A program made the translations under genes and the position numbers. Below the pieces are notes generated by a model, which saw only the letters and a program-made list of their open reading frames with translations, did not search any database and was not told the DNA's origin. Shown in pieces: positions 30,662 to 41,280 of a stretch of DNA of 64,000 nucleotides. Numbering within the stretch: position 1 is the stretch's first letter; each line of letters opens with the position of its first letter. The stretch comes from Marinomonas flavescens (GTDB lineage Bacteria > Pseudomonadota > Gammaproteobacteria > Pseudomonadales > Marinomonadaceae): the NCBI RefSeq assembly GCF_004352835.1, contig NZ_SJSB01000002.1:1-64000 (forward strand), written 5' to 3'.

Positions 30662-32323
30662 CTAGGCTTCTCGTTCAATACGCTTGGTAATGATGTACTG
30701 CTGTACGATCGACAAGCTGTTGTTGGTTACCCAGTATAGAACTAGACCCGCTGGGAACCACAAGAAGAAGAAGGTAAACGCAATAGGCATTAACTTCATC
30801 AAACGAGCTTGCATTGGATCTGGAGGCGTTGGGTTCAACATTTGCTGACAGAACATACTTAAGCCCATCAAAATAGGCAGTACAAAGTATGGGTCCATCA
30901 CCGACAAATCATGAATCCAGAATATAAATGGAGAGTGACGCAATTGCACCGATTCCATTAATACCCAGTACAAAGAAAGGAATACCGGCATTTGTACCAA
31001 AATAGGTAAACAACCACCAAGAGGATTGATCTTCTCTTTCTTATACAGCGCCATCATGGCCGCAGACATTTTCTGACGATCATCACCATGCTGTTCTTTT
31101 AGCTTGGCAATTTCAGGACCGAATTTGCGCATTTTCGCCATTGAGCGATAGCTGGTTGCAGACAGTTTGAAGAAAATTGCCTTCACACAGACTACGATCA
31201 AGATGATAGAAACACCCCAGTTAATGACAACAGATTGGATCAATGTCAGTAACCAGAAAATTGGTTTAGCTAGCCACCATAACCAACCGTAATCTACGGT
31301 TAGATCAAGGTTTTCAGCGGTCGCTTCAAGGTGTTTTTCCAGTTTTGGACCAACAAAGAATGTTGAGCTCAAAGTACCTTCTTTACCTGGGGCAATTGCC
31401 ACGGCAGAACCGGTAAAGCCTACCAAGTTGAAATCGCCATTTGTGCGCGCTTGTAAGGTAAATTTCTGACCTTGCTCAGGCACCCAAGCGGTTACAAAAT
31501 AGTGTTGTAGTACGGCAACCCAGCCTTTTTCTGATGTTACTTTTACAGGCTCTTCTTTCATTTTAGAGAAAGAAACTTTGCTGTATTTAGTGCTTTCATC
31601 AGAGATCGCGCCACCTAGATAAGGCTGTAAGCCCATGCTAGTTGCTTTACTTGGATCAGGAGAGTTATCACGTTTGATTTGACCGAATAAGTTACCACGC
31701 CATGTCTGGTCAGTCGTATTATCAACGGTAATCAATTGACGAATACGATAGTTGCCTTTCGTGAAGCGGAAAGTCTTAGTGTATTTCACCCCTTTCGCAT
31801 CTGTAAAATACAGATTCACGTCTAAGCTGTCTTGACCTTTAGCTAAGGTATAAGACGTTTTCTCGGAGTGATAAACGGGACGGCCATTTGGTGAAGCATC
31901 TGGACCATCAGGTCCAATTAATCCACTTTGGGTAACGTATGTATGAGCTGAATCGTTTTCTAAAATGACGAAAGGATCAGGCTTGCCTAATTCTTTGGTG
32001 TATTTAAGAAGAGCGGCACGAACAAGGTCACCACCTACAGGATCAATGGCAACACGAAGTGTATCGGTTGTCACTTCGATGAACTTTCCAGGTGCAATTT
32101 TTTTCGCATTGCTTGGAAGTACACCACTGGTGTTTGTACTGTGAGATGCATTTGCATTCGGCAAATCTGTTTCTGACGATGCGCTCGCCTCAGATTGTGC
32201 TTGGGTCGTCTGAACTACGCTTTGCTTGTTTGACTGAGGACCATAGTCTTGGGTCCACTGTAAAAACAGTAGGTAGCCACTGACAAAAAGCGCACCCCAT
32301 AAAAAGTAACGTCTGAAATCCAT
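30662..32323 (-). CDS. yidC: membrane protein insertase YidC
   Basis: YidC inserts and folds inner-membrane proteins, alone or with SecYEG; Fo subunit c is a classical client. The protein has an N-terminal anchor (RRYFLWGALFVSGYLLFLQW) and a large periplasmic beta-super-sandwich. Five helices of the conserved core include PLGGCLPILVQMPVFLSLYWVL, with the hydrophilic-groove arginine expected near SYRSMAKMRK. I use ATG 32323 (553 aa); an upstream in-frame TTG at 32332 adds three residues. The small yidD gene usually found between rnpA and yidC is absent from the 96-bp gap. Confidence 0.96.
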   Translation of the reverse strand: MDFRRYFLWGALFVSGYLLFLQWTQDYGPQSNKQSVVQTTQAQSEASASSETDLPNANASHSTNTSGVLPSNAKKIAPGKFIEVTTDTLRVAIDPVGGDLVRAALLKYTKELGKPDPFVILENDSAHTYVTQSGLIGPDGPDASPNGRPVYHSEKTSYTLAKGQDSLDVNLYFTDAKGVKYTKTFRFTKGNYRIRQLITVDNTTDQTWRGNLFGQIKRDNSPDPSKATSMGLQPYLGGAISDESTKYSKVSFSKMKEEPVKVTSEKGWVAVLQHYFVTAWVPEQGQKFTLQARTNGDFNLVGFTGSAVAIAPGKEGTLSSTFFVGPKLEKHLEATAENLDLTVDYGWLWWLAKPIFWLLTLIQSVVINWGVSIILIVVCVKAIFFKLSATSYRSMAKMRKFGPEIAKLKEQHGDDRQKMSAAMMALYKKEKINPLGGCLPILVQMPVFLSLYWVLMESVQLRHSPFIFWIHDLSVMDPYFVLPILMGLSMFCQQMLNPTPPDPMQARLMKLMPIAFTFFFLWFPAGLVLYWVTNNSLSIVQQYIITKRIEREA

Positions 32324-32419
32324 GGTATTCAACTAATTTGTTTGGTTGGACAGATGGGTTCACAGAACCCTATTTAAAAATCACGCGCTATTAAACCAGC
32401 CTTTGACTGTTTTTTCAGC

Positions 32420-32818
32420 TTATTTCTGTTTCGAATTAACGTGTTTTTTGTTCGGAGATGTTTTTTTCGATTTTTTCGCCAATTGATCCCACGCTTTATC
32501 TAAGCGAGAGCTCAACGTTGGGTTATCGAGTTCTTTAATACCCTGACGAGCAAGAAAGACAATATCGAGGCCAGCTAGAGGTATTTTGTGGTGGCGAAAA
32601 GAATCTCGCACCAAACGTTTGATACGATTCCGGCCTACAGCACGCTTATCCGTTTTTTTAGCAACAATAAGGCCCAACCGAGTTTGGTCGTCCTCTCGTT
32701 TTCTTGCTAATAGAAGGAATTCACCCGCGAAGACTTTGGAGGTGGTGTCGTTAAAGACGGATTGATAATCCCCGGCATTCAGAAGTCTGACATGCCGAGG
32801 AAAACAATATTCGGTCAT
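32420..32818 (-). CDS. rnpA: ribonuclease P protein component
   Basis: The basic protein subunit of RNase P, which matures tRNA 5' ends. The 132 aa include the RNR motif AVGRNRIKRLVRDSFRHH and the N-terminal FPRHVRLLNAGDYQSVF. The C-terminal Lys/Ser-rich tail (KKSKKTSPNKKHVNSKQK) is longer than in E. coli. It starts eight bp after the rpmH stop. Confidence 0.95.
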   Translation of the reverse strand: MTEYCFPRHVRLLNAGDYQSVFNDTTSKVFAGEFLLLARKREDDQTRLGLIVAKKTDKRAVGRNRIKRLVRDSFRHHKIPLAGLDIVFLARQGIKELDNPTLSSRLDKAWDQLAKKSKKTSPNKKHVNSKQK

Positions 32819-32826
32819 CAGCGTGT

Positions 32827-32961
32827 TTATGCGCTTAATACCTTGCGGCCACGAGCACGACGACGAGCGACGATTTGACGTCCGCTTTTAGTAGCCATAC
32901 GAGCACGGAAACCGTGGTTGCGTTTGCGTTTTAGAACGCTAGGTTGAAAAGTTCTTTTCAT
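32827..32961 (-). CDS. rpmH: 50S ribosomal protein L34
   Basis: A 44-aa, very basic protein of the large ribosomal subunit: [18 protein letters not shown], then [20 protein letters not shown] and KVLSA. Length and sequence match bacterial L34 essentially throughout. It leads the rpmH-rnpA-yidC operon and borders the dnaA-side origin region. Confidence 0.97.
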   Translation of the reverse strand: MKRTFQPSVLKRKRNHGFRARMATKSGRQIVARRRARGRKVLSA

Positions 32962-33183
32962 CTTTATTCACTCACTGAAGCAGTGTTTCAGTTTTGAGGG
33001 TTAGCCTTAGCCAAGCCTCTACATTTTGATTCAAAATCAGGGCGCGGATTTTAAAACCTTTCTCTAAGAAATTCAATCACTACTGATGCTTAATTATTAA
33101 AAAAATACCTCCACATTTAATTAAATACTTACTAACAGACTTGTACCTGATCAGTGGACAATATTTTTTAAACCTCCGTAAAG

Positions 33184-33411
33184 TTATCAACAGGTGAAAA
33201 TATAAAAAAATTATGTGTATAAAAATCAAAATGATAATGCCGTTTTTACTTGTGGAAAACATTTCTAGTAACCGCTTGTATACATGTGTATAAGTGCCTA
33301 TTTTATGCACAAAGGAAAAACTTATCTACCGCTGTGCATAACCTCGACTGTTATTAACAAATTTTAGTTTTATACCATTAAATGTGTGTTTTTCGATTTA
33401 TGTGTGGATAA
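33184..33411. other. putative oriC: DnaA-box cluster between rpmH and dnaA
   Basis: The 512-bp gap 32962-33473 carries five perfect DnaA boxes. These are TTATACACA on minus at 33214-33222 and 33285-33293, TTATGCACA on plus at 33303-33311 and on minus at 33333-33341, and TTATCCACA on minus at 33403-33411. A one-mismatch TTATCAACA lies on plus at 33184-33192. AT-rich stretches lie at 33090-33125 and 33200-33235. This is the position of oriC in Pseudomonas. The short ORFs in it are not supported. Confidence 0.82.
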
Positions 33412-33473
33412 CTAAAATTCTGCAGGGTAAAATCCGCCTCTTATCTGTCACTCAATCAGGGAGTACGCCAACA

Positions 33474-35030
33474 GTGTCTTTGGAGCATTGGAATCTTTGC
33501 CTTCGGCGTTTACAGGACGAGTTTTCCACATTGCAGTTTAACACTTGGATTCGTCCGTTAGAGGCTGAAATTACGCCCAATGGTGAATTGTGCTTACGCG
33601 CCCCTAACCGTTTTGTGTTGGATTGGGTGAGTAACAAGTATCAAGCGCGCATTAAAGAGCTATTGTCAGAATTGGCAGGAGCCGATCCATCGCCCGTTTT
33701 ACGTTTTGCGGTAAAAGAGCAAAACTTTGCGCAAGCTAACCAATCTGCCCCACGTCCACCTGCGCCCCCAGTTGAGCCTGTATCTAGTCCACTTAATAAT
33801 GAAGTGGCTAATGAGTCAGGTTATCACCCTGGCGTTGGTTTTGGTCTTATGGATGGTGAAGGCACTCAACATGCTGATTTAGAGTTTGAAGCACCATTAA
33901 CATTATCTGGTGCAGGATTACGTGGTAATGATTTAGAGCCCTATGAACAAGGGCAGCTTCCTTTAACACCACCTAAGCGTAAGGTCGATGTTGAAGGTGG
34001 TATCAATCACGGCGCCAATCTAAATAATTCTTTTACCTTTGAAAACTTCATCGAGGGTAAATCGAATCAACTTGCTCATGCAGCCGCATTGCAAGTCGCA
34101 GAAAATCCAGGCGGTGCTTACAACCCACTCTTTATATACGGTGGCGTTGGCTTAGGTAAAACTCACTTAATGCAAGCCGTTGGTACAGAAATGATGCGTC
34201 ACAATCCGAATGCTAAGGTGGTTTATCTGCATTCAGAGCGTTTCGTAGCGGATATGGTAAAAGCATTGCAACTAAACGCGATCAACGATTTTAAACGATA
34301 TTATCGTTCGGTAGATGCGTTACTTATTGATGACATTCAATTTTTTGCAGGTAAAGACCGTACTCAAGAAGAGTTTTTCCATACCTTTAATGCCTTATTG
34401 GAAGGCGGGCAACAGATGATTCTTACCTGTGACCGTTATCCTAAAGAAATTAATGGCTTAGAAGATCGTCTGAAATCACGTTTTGGTTGGGGGCTGACGG
34501 TTGCTATTGAGCCGCCTGAGCTAGAAACCCGTGTTGCTATCTTGATGCGTAAAGCGGATGAAAGCGGCGTGAAGCTGTCGTATGATTCAGCCTTCTTTAT
34601 TGCTCAAAAAATTCGCTCTAATGTGCGAGAATTGGAAGGTGCATTGAAACGAGTCATCGCCAATTCTCACTTTACCGGTCGGGCGATTACACCAGATTTT
34701 GTTCGCGAGTCACTAAAAGATCTTTTGGCCTTGCAAGATAAGCTGGTGAACATTGATAATATCCAGCGCATTGTGGCGGAATATTATAAAATTAAGATCA
34801 GCGATTTGTTATCCAAGCGTCGCAGTCGTTCTGTCGCTCGTCCTCGTCAAGTTGCCATGTCACTTGCGAAGGAATTGACCAACCATAGCTTGCCAGAAAT
34901 TGGTGATGCGTTTGGCGGCCGTGATCACACCACGGCTTTGCATGCGATTCGTAAGATCAAAGAACTACAAGATACGGATTCTGATATCCGTGAAGACTAC
35001 AAACAATTGATGCGAATTCTGACCACCTGA
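33474..35030 (+). CDS. dnaA: chromosomal replication initiator DnaA
   Basis: DnaA binds DnaA boxes, melts the origin and loads DnaB. Domain I is seen at the start ([30 protein letters not shown]). A long proline/glutamate-rich linker follows, then the AAA+ domain with Walker [10 protein letters not shown] (about residue 222) and Walker B LLIDDIQF (about 283). The domain IV HTH is [24 protein letters not shown] choose GTG 33474 (518 aa), with AGGGAG about ten bases upstream. A longer frame from 33384 would run through a DnaA box and adds no known domain. Confidence 0.97.
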   Translation: MSLEHWNLCLRRLQDEFSTLQFNTWIRPLEAEITPNGELCLRAPNRFVLDWVSNKYQARIKELLSELAGADPSPVLRFAVKEQNFAQANQSAPRPPAPPVEPVSSPLNNEVANESGYHPGVGFGLMDGEGTQHADLEFEAPLTLSGAGLRGNDLEPYEQGQLPLTPPKRKVDVEGGINHGANLNNSFTFENFIEGKSNQLAHAAALQVAENPGGAYNPLFIYGGVGLGKTHLMQAVGTEMMRHNPNAKVVYLHSERFVADMVKALQLNAINDFKRYYRSVDALLIDDIQFFAGKDRTQEEFFHTFNALLEGGQQMILTCDRYPKEINGLEDRLKSRFGWGLTVAIEPPELETRVAILMRKADESGVKLSYDSAFFIAQKIRSNVRELEGALKRVIANSHFTGRAITPDFVRESLKDLLALQDKLVNIDNIQRIVAEYYKIKISDLLSKRRSRSVARPRQVAMSLAKELTNHSLPEIGDAFGGRDHTTALHAIRKIKELQDTDSDIREDYKQLMRILTT

Positions 35031-35062
35031 TGGTCTAAGACGTTGAGTTAACGGGGAAAATA

Positions 35063-36160
35063 ATGAAATTTTCAGTTGTCCGCGAGACACTTCTTAAGCC
35101 ACTTCAATTGGTGGCGGGCGTTGTAGAGCGCAAACAGACCATGCCTGTTTTGGCCAATGTATTGGTGGAAGTAAAAGACCAAACATTAACCCTTACCGGT
35201 TCGGATTTGGAAGTGGAATTGGTGGGCCATGTCCCATTAGACGAGTGTGAAGAAGGTCGTATTACTGTACCTGCTCGTAAACTAATGGACATCTGCAAAA
35301 GTTTGCCAGACAGTGCTGTTATTGAATTTACACTTGATGAGCAAAAAGCGGTGATTCGTTCTGGTCGCTCGCGTTTTAGTTTGTCGACATTACCAGCCGA
35401 TGAATTTCCGAATATTCAAGACATGCAAGGTGATCTAACGGTCTCTATCCCGCAAATAAGTGTGCGTCGTTTGATTGATCGCACCGGCTTTGCCATGGCT
35501 AACCAGGATGTTCGTTACTATCTTAACGGCATGTTGTTCGAAGTTGCTGATGGTCAGTTACGAGTTGTAGCAACCGATGGTCACCGTTTGGCGACAGCGG
35601 TTGAAGATGCACAAGTGAGTGGTGATTTAACGCAAGTCATTGTCCCTCGTAAGGGGGTCTTGGAGTTAAATCGTCTATTAAACGATACCGAAGAAGTGGT
35701 TGAACTAACGATTAGTTCCAATCATATTCGCGCAAAAGTAGGCGAATTTGTCTTCACATCTAAGCTTGTTGACGGCAAATTCCCAGATTATCATCGGGTT
35801 ATTCCTCGTAATAACGAGAAAATCATTATTGCGGATCGTCTTGAACTACGCCAAGTCTTTTTACGCGCTTCGATTCTATCGAATGAAAAATACCGCGGTG
35901 TACGTTTAATTTTGTCTAACGGCATGTTGCAAGTTTTTGCCAATAACCCAGAGCAAGAAGAAGCTGAAGAATCCGTATTGGTTCAATACCAAGGCGATAA
36001 TCTAGAAGTTGGCTTTAACGTGGGTTATTTGTTGGATGTTCTGGGTGTGGTCGATACACAAGAAGTGCGTTTATCGCTCAATGACTCCAATAGCAGTGCG
36101 CTCGTTGAAGAAGCACAAAGCCATGCGGCACAGTACGTTGTGATGCCAATGCGCCTATGA
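35063..36160 (+). CDS. dnaN: DNA polymerase III sliding clamp, beta subunit
   Basis: The ring-shaped processivity clamp. The 365 aa (366 in E. coli) begin MKFSVVRETLLKPLQLVAGVVERKQTMPVLANVL and end SHAAQYVVMPMRL, the conserved hydrophobic-cleft terminus. It lies 32 bp after dnaA with GGGGAA before the ATG. Confidence 0.98.
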   Translation: MKFSVVRETLLKPLQLVAGVVERKQTMPVLANVLVEVKDQTLTLTGSDLEVELVGHVPLDECEEGRITVPARKLMDICKSLPDSAVIEFTLDEQKAVIRSGRSRFSLSTLPADEFPNIQDMQGDLTVSIPQISVRRLIDRTGFAMANQDVRYYLNGMLFEVADGQLRVVATDGHRLATAVEDAQVSGDLTQVIVPRKGVLELNRLLNDTEEVVELTISSNHIRAKVGEFVFTSKLVDGKFPDYHRVIPRNNEKIIIADRLELRQVFLRASILSNEKYRGVRLILSNGMLQVFANNPEQEEAEESVLVQYQGDNLEVGFNVGYLLDVLGVVDTQEVRLSLNDSNSSALVEEAQSHAAQYVVMPMRL

Positions 36161-36169
36161 TCTCTTGTT

Positions 36170-36209
36170 AACCATGTAGTCATTAGTTGCCTAATGACTA
36201 CATGGTTTT
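36170..36209 (+). terminator. strong intrinsic terminator between dnaN and recF
   Basis: A perfect 17-bp stem (36170-36186 with 36191-36207) around a TTGC loop, running into TTTT. It ends 32 bp before the recF start codon. Confidence 0.8.
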
Positions 36210-36241
36210 CTCTTTCTCACTCCGATTAAGGTTTCCGCTTT

Positions 36242-37348
36242 ATGCCGCTGGTGCGTTTGGACATCTCTCATGTTCGCAACCTCTCAAGTGTGCGCTTTGA
36301 ACCTTCGCCTCAAGTTAATATAATTATTGGTGAAAACGGCAGTGGTAAAACCTCTGTTCTTGAAGCCATTCATTTGCTCTCTTTCGGGCGTTCCTTTCGT
36401 AGTCATAAACACAAAACCTACATCCAACACGAAAACGAGCACTGTTTAGTGTTCGCCCAATTGCATCAAGAGCAAGGCAATCCAATCCCTGTCGGGCTGC
36501 AACGCCATAGAGATGGGAAAATAGACGTGCACATTCAAGGTCAGCGTGCTCAATCAGTTGTGGAACTTGCTGAACGTTTGCCTGTGCAACTTATTAACCC
36601 TGATGCGTTTCGATTATTGGAAGGTGCTCCTAGCGTTAGAAGGCAGTTTATTGACTGGGGCGTGTTCCATTTTGACGGTGAATTTATTCGTGCATGGCGT
36701 GGCTGGCAAAAAGCATTAAAACAGCGGAATACCTTGCTCAGACGTGGTAAAATATCTCCCAGTTTATTGGCGGCTTTTGATCAGGAATTAATCCGCCTCG
36801 GTGAACAGGTCAATACCTCGCGTAAAGCTTATGTTGAACGCCTAACGCCTTATTTTTTAAAGGTGTTAGCTCTGCTGAACGAAGACTTAACCGTCTCTCT
36901 GCAATTCTTCCAAGGCTGGGATTCTCAAAAATCCTTACAAATGGCTGTGGAAGCTGGACGAGAGCGCGATATTGAACTGGGTTATACGCATACCGGCCCA
37001 CAAAGAGCCGATTTACGTGTAAAAGCCGAGACTGGCGATGCATTAGATACCTTGTCACGCGGACAGCAAAAGTTAGTCGTGTCCGCATTGAAAATCGCCC
37101 AAGGGCAACTACTGATCGACATGGGTCGCCCCTTGGTCTTTTTAGTGGACGATTTACCCGCAGAGTTAGATGCCAATCATAGGCAAAAACTGTGTCGTTT
37201 ATTGGAATCACTAAACAGCCAAATTTTTATTACGAGTGTTGGACCAGATACCACGGATTTTACGTGGGCCGACACCACAGACGTTCGTCACTTTTCTATG
37301 AATAACGGCGAATTGTCCTTATCGAGCAAAGGTTTGCAGGAGAGTTAA
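36242..37348 (+). CDS. recF: DNA replication and repair protein RecF
   Basis: An SMC-like ATPase that helps load RecA at gaps, 368 aa. Walker A is GENGSGKTSVLEAIHLLSFGRSFR. The ABC signature is DTLSRGQQKLVVSALKIAQ, and Walker B is PLVFLVDDLPAELD. Its stop codon is immediately followed by the gyrB ATG (TAAATG), so the two are translationally linked; a strong terminator separates it from dnaN. Confidence 0.97.
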   Translation: MPLVRLDISHVRNLSSVRFEPSPQVNIIIGENGSGKTSVLEAIHLLSFGRSFRSHKHKTYIQHENEHCLVFAQLHQEQGNPIPVGLQRHRDGKIDVHIQGQRAQSVVELAERLPVQLINPDAFRLLEGAPSVRRQFIDWGVFHFDGEFIRAWRGWQKALKQRNTLLRRGKISPSLLAAFDQELIRLGEQVNTSRKAYVERLTPYFLKVLALLNEDLTVSLQFFQGWDSQKSLQMAVEAGRERDIELGYTHTGPQRADLRVKAETGDALDTLSRGQQKLVVSALKIAQGQLLIDMGRPLVFLVDDLPAELDANHRQKLCRLLESLNSQIFITSVGPDTTDFTWADTTDVRHFSMNNGELSLSSKGLQES

Positions 37349-39772
<2,424 letters not shown>

Positions 39773-39794
39773 TTCTTCGTACCAATATCCTTCA

Positions 39795-39830
39795 AAAAAG
39801 CGGTTAGAGTGAAAACTCTAACCGCTTTTT
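39795..39830. terminator. bidirectional terminator after gyrB
   Basis: A near-perfect stem, AAAAAGCGGTTAGAGT / ACTCTAACCGCTTTTT, with a GAAA loop and A/T runs on both sides. It separates gyrB from the convergent qorB. Confidence 0.92.
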
Positions 39831-39901
39831 TTATGGCTAGATAAGCCTTTCGTTAATAATAGGTCTGAATCATGGTTGTTACATGATCCATCTACACTGC
39901 T

Positions 39902-40753
39902 TTAAAGTGCGGCTTTGATGCTGTCTTCGATCGGTGTCGTTGGTCGGCCGATCAGTGTCGATAATGTTTTACTGTCGTTGAATAAGCCGCCTTTTGATGC
40001 GCCAACGTCTGAGTCTGCGAGTATGACGGCGAGGCCTTCAGGTAAGCCGACTTGCACGAGTACTTTCGCGTATTCTGCTTCTGGTAGGTTTTGGTAGACT
40101 ACGCTTTTACCACTGATTTGACTGATTTTTTGTGCGTATTCGGCTAACGTAAACGCATTGTCTCCTGCTAACTCGTATACTTTTCCAGCTTGGTTTTCAG
40201 CTGTAATAGCGACCGCCGCGGCTTCTGCATAGTCTGCTCGTGCTGCTGTGGCGTATTTACCCTCTTCTGCACTGCCTAAAACAGCGCCATGTTCAATGGC
40301 CATAGCGACGGTGCCAGTGTAGTTTTCTGAGTACCAGCCGTTGCGCAATAGAACATGAGGAACACCAGAATCTAGTAGCGCTTGTTCTGTTTCTACGTGT
40401 TCCGCAGCAAGAGCCAGTGGCGAGTTTTGCGCATCGAGAATGCTGGTATATGCCAGTAGTTCAACCTTGGCATCTTTTGCCGCTTGAATCAGGTTTTTAT
40501 GCTGTGGTGTACGTTGGCCCACTTCACTGGATGACACCAGTACAACTCGCTTTACGCCTTCCATTGCAGCGGTTAAAGACGCTGTATCTGTGTAGTCCGC
40601 TTGGCGCACAATAATACCCTGTTCTGCTAAGTCTTGTGCTTTTTCAGGTGAACGTACGGCTGCGACGATTTGATTGGCAGGCGTGCCGCGTTGGATTAAA
40701 TTTGCGACGATAAGACGGCCCAATTGACCTGATGCACCGGTGACTAAAATCAT
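39902..40753 (-). CDS. qorB: NAD(P)H:quinone oxidoreductase QorB
   Basis: An NmrA-like short-chain dehydrogenase, 283 aa, very similar along its length to E. coli QorB (YtfG). It has the Rossmann motif GASGQLGRLIVANL, then VVLVSSSEVGQRTPQHKNLI. Further on are LLRNGWYSENYTG, VYELAGDNAFTL and ADSDVGASKGGLFNDSKTLSTLIGRPTT. It reduces quinones with NADPH. Transcribed divergently from qorR, the E. coli arrangement. Confidence 0.94.
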   Translation of the reverse strand: MILVTGASGQLGRLIVANLIQRGTPANQIVAAVRSPEKAQDLAEQGIIVRQADYTDTASLTAAMEGVKRVVLVSSSEVGQRTPQHKNLIQAAKDAKVELLAYTSILDAQNSPLALAAEHVETEQALLDSGVPHVLLRNGWYSENYTGTVAMAIEHGAVLGSAEEGKYATAARADYAEAAAVAITAENQAGKVYELAGDNAFTLAEYAQKISQISGKSVVYQNLPEAEYAKVLVQVGLPEGLAVILADSDVGASKGGLFNDSKTLSTLIGRPTTPIEDSIKAAL

Positions 40754-40797
40754 GGTTTTCTCCTTTGAGTTGTTCGTTGATGAGAGTAGAATAATCC

Positions 40798-40814
40798 ACT
40801 AACAAACTTTTAGT
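40798..40814. promoter_or_regulatory. candidate QorR operator
   Basis: The interrupted palindrome ACTAA-N7-TTAGT lies in the 83-bp gap between divergent qorB and qorR; the right half is followed by AAGTAC. Binding by QorR is inferred from position. Confidence 0.4.
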
Positions 40815-40836
40815 AAGTACATACAAAAAGGTAAGT

Positions 40837-41250
40837 ATGAAAAAACATGATAATAATTTAAATGGATCTGAAGAAACGGGGTTAAGCCAAAAGTTTAATC
40901 GCGGAAATGTATTCTCAGACCAATGTCCCTCTCGGAATATTCTCAAGCATGTAACGAGCCGTTGGGCCGTACTCGTGTTGTTGGCGTTAAAAGGTGGAAA
41001 AACACAGCGTTTTAGTGAATTGCGCCGCACGATTCATGGCGTCAGTGAGAAGATGCTGGCGCAGACGCTGCAAGTGTTGGAGAAAGATGGTTTTATATTG
41101 AGAGTGTCTTATCCTGTCGTACCGCCTCATGTGGAATACAGCTTGACTGAGATCGGCCAGCAAGTATCAGAGCACGTCATTGGGTTGGCGGATTGGATCG
41201 AGGACAATATAGACATTCTGATTAAGTCAGAAAATGAGGTTATGGACTGA
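40837..41250 (+). CDS. qorR: HxlR-family redox-sensing regulator QorR
   Basis: A 137-aa winged HTH protein like E. coli YtfH/QorR. The hallmark N-terminal cysteine is in DQCPSRNILKHVTSRWAVLVLLAL, then FSELRRTIHGVSEKMLAQTLQVLEKDGFI and the wing PPHVEYSLTEIGQ. The single sensing cysteine is known in HxlR regulators to react with electrophiles or oxidants. The N-terminal about 25 residues are polar and not part of the fold. Confidence 0.85.
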   Translation: MKKHDNNLNGSEETGLSQKFNRGNVFSDQCPSRNILKHVTSRWAVLVLLALKGGKTQRFSELRRTIHGVSEKMLAQTLQVLEKDGFILRVSYPVVPPHVEYSLTEIGQQVSEHVIGLADWIEDNIDILIKSENEVMD

Positions 41251-41262
41251 CATGACCTCATT
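41233..41262. terminator. hairpin between qorR and the flavoprotein gene
   Basis: AATGAGGTTATG / CATGACCTCATT (11 of 12 paired), overlapping the qorR stop, in a 30-bp convergent gap. The T-run is weak. Confidence 0.5.
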
Positions 41263-41280
41263 GTTTATTTGCTAGGGAGT

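Noticed and set aside
33080..33310. Open frame (76 codons, minus) between rpmH and dnaA
   Set aside because: It runs through the AT-rich DnaA-box cluster and has a low-complexity product and no ribosome site.
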